Assembly: GCA_017989575.1 (NCBI GenBank)
Contig: JAGNPP010000002.1
Coordinates: forward strand, 1 to 28,665
Reading direction: 5' to 3'
Source: Chryseobacterium sp.
GTDB taxonomy: Bacteria > Bacteroidota > Bacteroidia > Flavobacteriales > Weeksellaceae
Length of the DNA: 28,665 nucleotides
The first letter of the stretch is position 1; every line of letters starts with the position of its first letter. This document shows positions 8,089 through 15,172 of this stretch, piece by piece. The notes under the pieces are model-generated. The model did no database searches, had not been told where the DNA came from, and was given only the letters and a program-made list of their open reading frames with translations. The position numbers and the translations under genes are program-made.

Positions 8089-10212
8089 ATGCGCCACAAA
8101 ATCCAAAACCAAAACCCTGATTTCAAGAACATTATCTTAGATTCCAATTCAGAAAATTACACTTTTGAAAAAGACGGCCTGCAACTGAAATCAAAATACA
8201 CCAGCGAAGACGTTAAAAACAAAGACATCAAAGCCGGCTCCGCAGGAATTGCGCCTTTTCTCCGTGGCCCCTATTCGACAATGTATGTCCAAAAACCTTG
8301 GACAATCCGCCAATACGCAGGGTTTTCCACCGCCGAAGAATCCAATGCTTTTTACAGAAGGAATCTCCAAGCCGGACAAAAAGGACTTTCTGTAGCATTT
8401 GATTTAGCAACACATCGTGGTTACGATTCCGACCACGCAAGAGTTGTGGGTGATGTTGGAAAAGCAGGCGTTGCGATAGATTCGGTTGAGGATATGAAGA
8501 TTTTGTTTGACCAAATTCCATTAGGCGAAATCTCAGTATCAATGACGATGAACGGCGCGGTTTTGCCGATTTTATCTTTTTACATTGTTTCGGCAGAAGA
8601 ACAGGGAATCTCAATGGACAAACTTTCCGGAACCATTCAGAATGATATTTTGAAGGAATTTATGGTACGAAATACTTACATCTATCCACCAACACCTTCA
8701 ATGAAAATCATTGCCGATATTTTCGAATACACTTCCAAGAATATCCCGAAATTCAACTCCATTTCGATTTCCGGTTATCATATGCAGGAAGCTGGCGCAA
8801 CACCGGTTTTGGAAATGGCATACACTTTAGCCGACGGTTTGGAATACGTAAGAACCGGAATCAAAGCCGGAATGAACGTCGATGATTTTGCCCCAAGATT
8901 ATCTTTTTTCTGGGCCATCGGAATGAACCATTTTATGGAAATCGCCAAGATGCGCGCGGCTCGTTATATTTGGGCGAATCTTCTAAAACAATTCAATCCT
9001 CAAAATCCAAAATCTTTAGCCTTAAGAACCCATTCGCAAACTTCTGGCTGGAGCTTGACAGAGCAAGAACCTTTCAATAATATAACGCGAACAACAATTG
9101 AAGCGCTATCTTCAGCTTTAGGCGGAACCCAGTCTTTACACACGAACGCTTTGGACGAAGCAATCGCTTTACCAACCGATTATTCAGCCAAAATCGCGAG
9201 AAATACGCAAATTATTCTTCAACAGGAAAGCGGAATCTGCGATGTTGTCGACCCGATGGGCGGAAGTCATTTGATAGAATCTCTCACTCAGCAAATGATC
9301 GAAGAAGCAATGAAATTCATTGATGAAGTCGAGAAAGAAGGCGGAATGACAAAAGCCATCGAAGCCGGAATTCCGAAAATGAGAATCGAAGAAGCTTCGG
9401 CCATCAAACAGGCGAAAATTGACAGCGGAGAAGAATTTATTATCGGCATCAATTCCTTCAAATCAGATTTGAAACAAACCGAAATCGAAATCCTCGACAT
9501 CGATAATACGGAAGTCCGCAGAAAACAAATCGAAAGATTAGATTCAATAAAATCAAATAGAGATTCTTCTAGAGTTGATGAAATTTTAAATAAAATCCGA
9601 GAAACGGCAAAAACAGGAGCCGGAAACCTTCTGGAATTATGCATCGAGGCCGCTCGCAGAAGAGTCACGCTTGGCGAAATGAGCGATGCGATGGAAGAAA
9701 GTTTCGGACGTTACAAAGCCAATATCAGAACCATATCAGGAGTTTACGCAATGAATGCAAGCAAAAATGAATACTTTGAAAAAGCGGTTGCTTTAAGCCA
9801 AAAATTTGAAGACCAAGAAGGAAGACGACCAAGAATTATGGTTGCAAAAATGGGACAAGACGGTCACGACCGTGGCGCAAAAGTAGTCGCAACTGCATTT
9901 GCCGATATGGGATTTGATGTTGACGTTGCGCCATTATTTCAAACGCCGGAAGAAGTGGCGAAACAAGCCGTGGAAAATGACATTCATATTTTGGGCGTTT
10001 CATCTCTGGCAGCAGGTCACAAAACTTTGGTTCCGCAAGTGGTGGAAGAATTGAAAAAACTCGGTGCAGATGATATTACAATCGTTGTTGGTGGCGTGAT
10101 TCCGCAACAGGATTATGAATTTTTATACCAAAACGGCGCGCATCATATTTTTGGACCAGGGACGAATTTGCCGAAAAGTGCGGTGGAGATTTTGGAAAAA
10201 TTTTTAGCTTAA
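8089..10212 (+). CDS. scpA: Methylmalonyl-CoA mutase, large (catalytic) subunit with B12 domain
   Basis: The enzyme interconverts methylmalonyl-CoA and succinyl-CoA using adenosylcobalamin. From the ATG at 8089 it has 707 residues. The catalytic TIM-barrel half includes RQYAGFST (Y76) and SGYHMQEAGA (H231), matching substrate-contact residues of the family, and THSQTSGWSLTEQEP. The C-terminal B12-binding domain has the cobalt-ligand motif DGHDRG with H593, followed by GVSSLAAGHK and VGGVIP. The frame stays open upstream to a TTG at 8017, but those 24 codons derive from the palindromic repeat, so ATG 8089 is the better start. The usual small subunit gene is not next to it, although meaB lies 1.9 kb downstream. 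It could also be named mutB. Confidence 0.95.
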   Translation: MRHKIQNQNPDFKNIILDSNSENYTFEKDGLQLKSKYTSEDVKNKDIKAGSAGIAPFLRGPYSTMYVQKPWTIRQYAGFSTAEESNAFYRRNLQAGQKGLSVAFDLATHRGYDSDHARVVGDVGKAGVAIDSVEDMKILFDQIPLGEISVSMTMNGAVLPILSFYIVSAEEQGISMDKLSGTIQNDILKEFMVRNTYIYPPTPSMKIIADIFEYTSKNIPKFNSISISGYHMQEAGATPVLEMAYTLADGLEYVRTGIKAGMNVDDFAPRLSFFWAIGMNHFMEIAKMRAARYIWANLLKQFNPQNPKSLALRTHSQTSGWSLTEQEPFNNITRTTIEALSSALGGTQSLHTNALDEAIALPTDYSAKIARNTQIILQQESGICDVVDPMGGSHLIESLTQQMIEEAMKFIDEVEKEGGMTKAIEAGIPKMRIEEASAIKQAKIDSGEEFIIGINSFKSDLKQTEIEILDIDNTEVRRKQIERLDSIKSNRDSSRVDEILNKIRETAKTGAGNLLELCIEAARRRVTLGEMSDAMEESFGRYKANIRTISGVYAMNASKNEYFEKAVALSQKFEDQEGRRPRIMVAKMGQDGHDRGAKVVATAFADMGFDVDVAPLFQTPEEVAKQAVENDIHILGVSSLAAGHKTLVPQVVEELKKLGADDITIVVGGVIPQQDYEFLYQNGAHHIFGPGTNLPKSAVEILEKFLA

Positions 10213-10220
10213 TTTTTTAT

Positions 10221-10231
10221 CAAATGACAAA
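10221..10231. promoter_or_regulatory. Candidate operator CAAATGACAAA upstream of the Crp/Fnr-like gene
   Basis: This 11-mer lies 34 bases before the regulator's ATG. It is the exact reverse complement of TTTGTCATTTG found upstream of the dehydrogenase gene, so the regulator could bind both sites. Confidence 0.4.
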
Positions 10232-10264
10232 TCAGAAAAGATTTATACTTCTTAAATTTCCACA

Positions 10265-10831
10265 ATGAAAGAATTATTCGATTTTATTTTACGTTTTGGA
10301 AATCTCAATCCACAACAAATTGAATTCATCAAAAGCAAAGGACAGGAAATTGATTTTCAGAAAGATGAATATTTTTCGGAAGCCGGCAAAATTGCCAATC
10401 AGGTTGGATTTGTAGTGGATGGAATTCTGCGTGTTTGCTATTACAATAACGAAGGCGAAGAGATCACCAAATATTTCATCGAAGAAAATAATCTGGTCGT
10501 TGATCTGGAAAGCTTCGATAATCAAATCATTTCAAGTTCTTACGTTCAGGCAATTACGGATTGTAAAATGATTATATTCTCAAGAAAAGATTGGCTGGAA
10601 CTTATACAGACTATCGTAGGTTTCGATGTCATTGTCAATAAGATTATTTCCAGAGCATTATTACAGAAAGTGGAACGAAGAAGTCCGCTTGTGACTGAAG
10701 AGGCGACAAAACGTTATCTCAAATTTTTAGAGATCTATCCGAATGTCGTCAACAGAATTCCGCTGTCTTATGTTGCCTCTTATCTTGGTGTGACGCAATC
10801 TTCTCTTAGCCGAATCAGAAAAAATATTTAA
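10265..10831 (+). CDS. Crp/Fnr family transcriptional regulator
   Basis: The 188-residue protein has an N-terminal cyclic-nucleotide-binding-like beta roll (about 20-115; FVVDGILRVCYYNNEGEEITKYFIEENN) and a short C-terminal helix-turn-helix (about 160-188; PLSYVASYLGVTQSSLSRIRKNI). There are no Fnr-type cysteine clusters, and the cAMP phosphate-binding RxS motif is not evident, so the effector is unknown. This is the common short Bacteroidota type. The gene follows the mutase gene by 52 bases and precedes a short-chain dehydrogenase on the same strand. An 11-bp motif shared in inverse orientation by both upstream regions suggests that it controls itself and the dehydrogenase. Confidence 0.9.
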   Translation: MKELFDFILRFGNLNPQQIEFIKSKGQEIDFQKDEYFSEAGKIANQVGFVVDGILRVCYYNNEGEEITKYFIEENNLVVDLESFDNQIISSSYVQAITDCKMIIFSRKDWLELIQTIVGFDVIVNKIISRALLQKVERRSPLVTEEATKRYLKFLEIYPNVVNRIPLSYVASYLGVTQSSLSRIRKNI

Positions 10832-10844
10832 TTATCGTTCGCTT

Positions 10845-10862
10845 TTTGTCATTTGGCAAATG
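10845..10862. promoter_or_regulatory. Candidate operator upstream of the SDR gene
   Basis: TTTGTCATTTG at 10845-10855 is extended by G and CAAATG, which makes the 13-bp palindrome CATTTG-G-CAAATG at 10850-10862. The first 11 bases are the exact inverse of the motif upstream of the neighbouring Crp/Fnr-like gene. The site is 53-70 bases before the ATG at 10915. Confidence 0.45.
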
Positions 10863-10914
10863 CTATCGTTTTGAATTGATCCAATTTTACATCATCAATT
10901 TAAAACAAGAAAAA

Positions 10915-11652
10915 ATGACAATCGTATTAATAACAGGAGCCAACAGAAGCATTGGTCTCGAAACCGCAAAACAACTTTCAGCAAAAGGTTTGTTTGTTTA
11001 TTTGGGAAGTCGCGACCTAGCGAAAGGTGAAGCAATTGTAAAGGAACTTAATGAACAAGGATTTAATAACATCAAAGCAATTGAGATAGATGTTACCAAT
11101 CAAGAATCGGTTTTAGCAGCTAAAAATAACATTGAACAGGAGCACGGAAAACTTGATATTCTGATCAACAATGCCGGAATTCTGGGAACACAGCCTCAAA
11201 CTGCAGCAGAAACTACTGTCGAAAATATCAAAGAAGTTTTTGAAACTAATTTTTTCGGTGTCATCAATGTGACGCAGGCATTTTTGGAATTGCTTAAGAA
11301 ATCTGATAAACCCAGAATAAGTAATATTACTTCCGGACTTGGTTCATTGACGCTTCACAACGACCCGAATTGGAAATACTATCAAGTAAAATCTGCGGCT
11401 TACGGACCATCCAAAACAGCTTTGAATGCTTACACGATTGTGTTAGCATATGAATTGAAGAATTCAAATTTCAAATTAAATGTCATTGATCCTGGTTACA
11501 CAGCGACAGATTTCAACCACCACAGCGGTCCGGGTTCTGTAGAAAGTGCCGCAAACTTCATCATTAAACATACACTGACCGAAGATGATGCACCGACAGG
11601 ACAATTTTTCAGCAATGATATCGAGGACGAGACGGGCATCAGTCCGTGGTAA
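10915..11652 (+). CDS. SDR family NAD(P)-dependent oxidoreductase
   Basis: The protein has 245 residues from ATG 10915, the normal length of classical short-chain dehydrogenases. The cofactor motif is TGANRSIG (residues 7-14), where the second conserved Gly is Ser. NNAG is at 85-88. The catalytic set is S140 (SNITSGLGS), Y163 and K167 (YGPSK). The post-active-site VIDPGYTATDFN stretch is also typical. The open frame extends upstream to a TTG at 10846, but that start would fall in a palindromic operator-like site and add 23 residues before the Rossmann strand, so the ATG is preferred. The substrate is unknown. Probable control by the adjacent Crp/Fnr-like protein is inferred from shared upstream motifs. 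Confidence 0.92.
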   Translation: MTIVLITGANRSIGLETAKQLSAKGLFVYLGSRDLAKGEAIVKELNEQGFNNIKAIEIDVTNQESVLAAKNNIEQEHGKLDILINNAGILGTQPQTAAETTVENIKEVFETNFFGVINVTQAFLELLKKSDKPRISNITSGLGSLTLHNDPNWKYYQVKSAAYGPSKTALNAYTIVLAYELKNSNFKLNVIDPGYTATDFNHHSGPGSVESAANFIIKHTLTEDDAPTGQFFSNDIEDETGISPW

Positions 11653-11670
11653 ATTTGTTATTGAATTAAT

Positions 11671-11702
11671 AAAAAAGAGAAACTCGCGGGTTTCTCTTTT
11701 TT
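11671..11702. terminator. Bidirectional terminator
   Basis: AAAAAAGAGAAAC at 11671-11683 pairs perfectly with 11690-11702 around a TCGCGG loop. It lies between the convergent dehydrogenase and cytochrome genes. Confidence 0.9.
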
Positions 11703-11708
11703 GTTTAA

Positions 11709-12014
11709 TTATTTCTTCGCATTAGCATTCACATACGCCAAAACCCAATTGGTTTCTTCCGCATTTAGTTTTGCTTTTGGCGCCATTGATGCCATAATTG
11801 GTTTCCAATCTTCTACGGTAAAGTCAGACGGTTTTGGCAAGTCGTGACATCTTCCACATCTCAGATTAAATAAATCCGCCCCTTTTTTCAGCATCTCTTC
11901 ATTTGTGAGATTTGCGGTTGCTGTGGAAGTTTCAGTTGCGGTTGTTGTTTGTTGCGTTTTACAAGAATAAACGATAACGCCAACAAGACAAAGGCTATAT
12001 ATGTATTTTTTCAT
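11709..12014 (-). CDS. Small c-type cytochrome lipoprotein
   Basis: The 101-residue protein has a lipoprotein signal ending VIVYSC (C18 as the lipid-modified cysteine). A Thr/Ala-rich linker leads to a single haem c motif CGRCH (residues 53-57). M74 or M77 in PIMASMAPKAKL is a likely sixth iron ligand, and the final helix WVLAYVNANAKK is typical of small monohaem cytochromes. It is probably anchored to a membrane on the periplasmic side as an electron carrier; its partner is not shown by the context. A -7 box (TACTTTTG on the minus strand, 12044 to 12037) lies about 25 bases upstream of its ATG. Confidence 0.87.
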   Translation of the reverse strand: MKKYIYSLCLVGVIVYSCKTQQTTTATETSTATANLTNEEMLKKGADLFNLRCGRCHDLPKPSDFTVEDWKPIMASMAPKAKLNAEETNWVLAYVNANAKK

Positions 12015-12036
12015 TATTTTTGAATTTGATTTAGTT

Positions 12037-12044
12037 CAAAAGTA
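12037..12044 (-). promoter_or_regulatory. -7 promoter box of the cytochrome gene
   Basis: The minus strand reads TACTTTTG, an exact match to TAnnTTTG, 23 bases before the ATG. No clear TTG partner was found at 17-23 bases, so the call is tentative. Confidence 0.4.
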
Positions 12045-12105
12045 ATTAATTTGAACACAGTTTCTCACGATCTGTCCTAATTTGTAACAATTCCAAATTT
12101 CCAAA

Positions 12106-13092
12106 ATGACCACAACATTCAGTTTACCGGATTATATCAACGGAATCAAATCTTCTGACAAAAGAATTTTGGGAAAAGCCATCACGCTCGTTGAAAGTAA
12201 GAAGCCTGAACATCGGAAAATTGCAGATCAATTGCTAAAAGAAATCTTACCATTTACTGGGAAGTCTGTCCGAATTGGAATTACCGGAGTTCCCGGTGCA
12301 GGAAAATCGACTTTCATAGAAACTTTTGGAAAACTAGCGATTGAAAAAGGAAAAAAAGTCGCTGTTTTGGCAATCGATCCCAGCTCGTCCATCAACAAAG
12401 GAAGTATTCTTGGCGATAAAACGAGAATGGAAGAATTGGCAAAAGATCCAAATGCATTCATCCGGCCAAGTCCGAGTTCCGGATTTTTGGGTGGCATTGC
12501 GAACACAACGTTTGAAAGTTTATTAATTTGTGAAGCGGCTGGTTTTGATTATATTTTGATAGAAACGGTTGGTGTGGGACAAAGCGAAACTTTGGTGAAT
12601 GATATTACGGATGTTTTTCTTTTTCTGAAAGTCATCGGAACGGGTGACGAACTGCAAGGCATCAAACGTGGAATAATGGAGATGGCAGATTTGATTTTCA
12701 TTAATAAAGTGAATTCCGAGAATCTTTCGAAAGCCAAAATGACGAAAACCGAATTGACAAGAGCTTTGCAATTCATAACTCCGAAAGAAAAAGATTGGAA
12801 AATCCCTGTGCTGATTGGTTCTGCTCTGGAAAAAACCGGTCTTGATGACATTTATAATAAAATTGAGGATTATATTTCTTTGAAAACCAAAAATGGAACT
12901 TTTCTCGGAACCAGAAAAAATCAGGCTCAAAAACGATTTGAATTTTGGGTGAGAGAATATATCCTTGAGAAAGCTAAGAATGACCATTTATTGGAAAATT
13001 ATTTTCAGGAACACAAAAAAAACGCTTCAGAACTCTTGTCCAATCCAAGTTCCGAAGCGAGTGATTTTGTAAAGAAATTATTAGGAAATTAA
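12106..13092 (+). CDS. meaB: Methylmalonyl-CoA mutase-associated GTPase MeaB
   Basis: MeaB is a G3E-type GTPase that protects methylmalonyl-CoA mutase and gates loading of its adenosylcobalamin. The product has 328 residues, the family length. Visible motifs are the Walker A GVPGAGKST at 61-69, AIDPSSSINKGSILGDKTRM, the IRPSPSSGFLGG stretch, and ETVGVGQSE, which holds the switch II region. The guanine-specificity motif reads NKVN (200-203) instead of the usual NKxD. A mutase gene is encoded 1.9 kb upstream on the same strand, separated by a regulator, a dehydrogenase and a convergent cytochrome gene, so they are not one operon. Its stop codon overlaps that of the convergent DUF4251 gene by 4 bases. 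Confidence 0.95.
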   Translation: MTTTFSLPDYINGIKSSDKRILGKAITLVESKKPEHRKIADQLLKEILPFTGKSVRIGITGVPGAGKSTFIETFGKLAIEKGKKVAVLAIDPSSSINKGSILGDKTRMEELAKDPNAFIRPSPSSGFLGGIANTTFESLLICEAAGFDYILIETVGVGQSETLVNDITDVFLFLKVIGTGDELQGIKRGIMEMADLIFINKVNSENLSKAKMTKTELTRALQFITPKEKDWKIPVLIGSALEKTGLDDIYNKIEDYISLKTKNGTFLGTRKNQAQKRFEFWVREYILEKAKNDHLLENYFQEHKKNASELLSNPSSEASDFVKKLLGN

Positions 13093-13619
13093 TTTTTTGC
13101 TGCTGAAATATTTCCGTCAAAACTTATCGGTTGTCTGTTATTGGAATTGATTGATAAAAATCCACTTCCATTTTTGAAAATCTCCAGATTGAAAACATAG
13201 TTCTCTTTTGCATCTCTTGGTGTGATGACCAAAAGTGTATTTCCTTTTTTAGTAACAGATTGTTTTACTGTAAATTCTTTCGATTCAAACCGGATTCCGC
13301 CATTACTCGTGTCAGCAGGATTGGCACTAAAAGCGCGTCCAAAATAAGGCAAATAAACGCTGAACAAATCTTTTTTCAAATTGAATCCATAGCCGGGATC
13401 CAAATTCAGAAGTCTTCCTGCAGCGCCTCCTCCGGGGAATGAGTTTAGAATATTATTCACGCCATTATTATCCAGCGGAAAAGCTCTGGTGGCGTTGTAA
13501 TCAAATTCTTTATTATCGATTGCCGATTTCAGATTCGTCGGATTCATATAAATCTGACTTCCGCAGCTGATGGTCATCAAGGCAAAACTTATTATTAAAA
13601 CAAAAGCTCTCATATTCAT
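13089..13619 (-). CDS. DUF4251 domain lipoprotein
   Basis: The 176-residue product starts with a lipoprotein signal peptide ending LMTISC (C19). The remainder resembles the Bacteroidota DUF4251 family, with VYLPYFGRAFSANP, then GGIRFESKEF and a late GSGFLSINSNNRQPISFDG. The function of the family is not known. The protein is expected to be anchored in a membrane, facing the periplasm. The 3' end overlaps meaB tail to tail by 4 bases with no terminator between them, so transcripts of the two probably run into each other. Confidence 0.78.
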   Translation of the reverse strand: MNMRAFVLIISFALMTISCGSQIYMNPTNLKSAIDNKEFDYNATRAFPLDNNGVNNILNSFPGGGAAGRLLNLDPGYGFNLKKDLFSVYLPYFGRAFSANPADTSNGGIRFESKEFTVKQSVTKKGNTLLVITPRDAKENYVFNLEIFKNGSGFLSINSNNRQPISFDGNISAAKN

Positions 13620-13683
13620 TTATTTAAGGAAAGATTAATAATCAAAAATCGTACAAACTTTAGATGATAAAAAAAGCAAAAGG

Positions 13684-14790
13684 TTAATGACCCATTTCCA
13701 ATTCTTTTCGTGCTTCGCTGAAAAGTTTCAGAATTTTCTCTTCCTCATTTTCCCAGCAAAGTTCATCTGCGGCAACATTCAGGTTGTGAAGATAGGATGC
13801 TTTTCCGTTTTTCAAAACGATATTCAGTTTTTCAGCAAGATGTTCTGGCGAATGATTTTCTATGATTTCTCCTACTTCAAAAGTCTTTACAATATTTCGC
13901 ATCTCTGGGAAATCCGAAACCACAACGGGAACGCGCGACTGGATATAATCTGAAATTTTATTTGGCAAAGAATAGAAATAACTAAGACCTTTATTTTCCT
14001 CAATACTAATTCCCACATCTGCTTTTGGGGTTATTTTTCTTAAATCTGCAGGGTTTAGTTTTCCAAGAAATTTAACTTTATCTTCTACTCTAGCATCTTC
14101 CGCAATTTTCCTAAATTCATTCTCCATAGGTCCACCGCCTGCAATCCAAAGTTCCGCATTTTCAATCGATTGCATTGCAAGAATGGCTTTATCAATTCCA
14201 CGCGAATAGTTGAGCCAACCTTGGTAAAGAATTATTTTGGTTTGATTTTCATTCGTCCCATTGAAAGCTATTTTTCTTGGAAGATTTCGGACAACGATTG
14301 GTTTATTAATTTTATATTCCTTCACAAACCAATTGGCGTAACTGTCGCTGGCTGTGATCATTTTAGAAATTTTTGGGACAAAACTTTTCTCAATTTTCTT
14401 CCAAACGTGTTTTACCCAACGGCCTTGGATGGTTGGCATTTCTGTAAAAATCTCGTGGCTATCAAAAACAATTGGAAGATGGAGAGATTTGGAAATGAGA
14501 TAATTTGGCATTATTGTCTCCAGATCGTTTGCTAATAAAATGGTCTTATTGTCAGCATTTTTTTTAATTTCCTGAAACAATTTTCTCTGAAATTCTATAT
14601 AAGCAAATCTTAGTTTTTTTGATTTTAAAGGAATTCTAACAAATGGATAAGGCCTGTGCAATTCTGGCGCTCCCAACCAATCGTTTCCAATCAGAATCGG
14701 CTGATAACCATTATCATAAAGTGTTTTGCAGACCTTCTCTACACGTTGATCTGTGTACAGATTATTAAAAACACTCACGATCACTTTCAT
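13684..14790 (-). CDS. Glycosyltransferase, GT4-like
   Basis: The 368-residue protein has the GT-B two-domain layout. The N-terminal domain begins VIVSVFNNLYTDQRVEKV and contains ILLANDLETIMPNYL and VFDSHEIFTEMP (about 108-119). The C-terminal nucleotide-sugar domain has ILYQGWLNYSRGIDKAI at about 198-214, then GGGPMENEF and EENKGLSYFYSLPNKISDYI, which fits the ExxxxxxxE donor-binding pattern of GT4. Donor and acceptor sugars cannot be told. The start ATG lies one base after the TAG of the upstream YgjV-like gene (TAGGATG), so the two are translationally close and surely co-transcribed. Confidence 0.88.
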   Translation of the reverse strand: MKVIVSVFNNLYTDQRVEKVCKTLYDNGYQPILIGNDWLGAPELHRPYPFVRIPLKSKKLRFAYIEFQRKLFQEIKKNADNKTILLANDLETIMPNYLISKSLHLPIVFDSHEIFTEMPTIQGRWVKHVWKKIEKSFVPKISKMITASDSYANWFVKEYKINKPIVVRNLPRKIAFNGTNENQTKIILYQGWLNYSRGIDKAILAMQSIENAELWIAGGGPMENEFRKIAEDARVEDKVKFLGKLNPADLRKITPKADVGISIEENKGLSYFYSLPNKISDYIQSRVPVVVSDFPEMRNIVKTFEVGEIIENHSPEHLAEKLNIVLKNGKASYLHNLNVAADELCWENEEEKILKLFSEARKELEMGH

Positions 14791-14791
14791 C

Positions 14792-15040
14792 CTAATCTTT
14801 TTTTATGATATTATAAATCTGAATAAAGGCAAGAATCCCATTCGGAATGATGACCGGCCAAAGCACACCGCTGTAAATACCGTAAATCACGAAACAAATG
14901 CAACCCAACAAATTGACAGTTCTAATGGCTTTTATATCTCTCATCAGAAAACTTGCAACGATAAAAACCGAAGCCAGATAACCCACATATTGCGACCAAT
15001 TTTCCATAAACCATCCATTAAGCTTTACAAACCTAAACAT
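14792..15040 (-). CDS. YgjV/SemiSWEET-like small membrane protein
   Basis: The product has up to 82 residues and three hydrophobic helices: YVGYLASVFIVASFL, TVNLLGCICFVIYGIYSG and WPVIIPNGILAFIQIYNI. The G-Y-x-A-S opening, LMRDIKAIRTVNLLG, and P-N-G in the last helix resemble the YgjV-type inner membrane proteins related to SemiSWEET sugar transporters. Transport has not been shown for most of these. The first ATG (15040) gives an extra MFRFVKLNGWF; the second ATG at 15007 (MENWSQYVGYL) is a good alternative start. The gene is immediately upstream of a glycosyltransferase gene in the same unit. Confidence 0.75.
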   Translation of the reverse strand: MFRFVKLNGWFMENWSQYVGYLASVFIVASFLMRDIKAIRTVNLLGCICFVIYGIYSGVLWPVIIPNGILAFIQIYNIIKKD

Positions 15041-15172
15041 TTTTTAAAATAATATGGTCATAAAGTCCGTTTTTTTCTAATGGCAATCTATTTGCAACCA
15101 AATATTTAAATTTTACAATAAATTATTGTAGGATTGATTATAAAAAACATAACTTAGTGTATAATTTTAATT

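Noticed and set aside
10846..10914. TTG start giving a 268-residue dehydrogenase
   Set aside because: The TTG lies in a palindromic operator-like site, and the ATG at 10915 immediately precedes the first Rossmann strand as in other SDR proteins.
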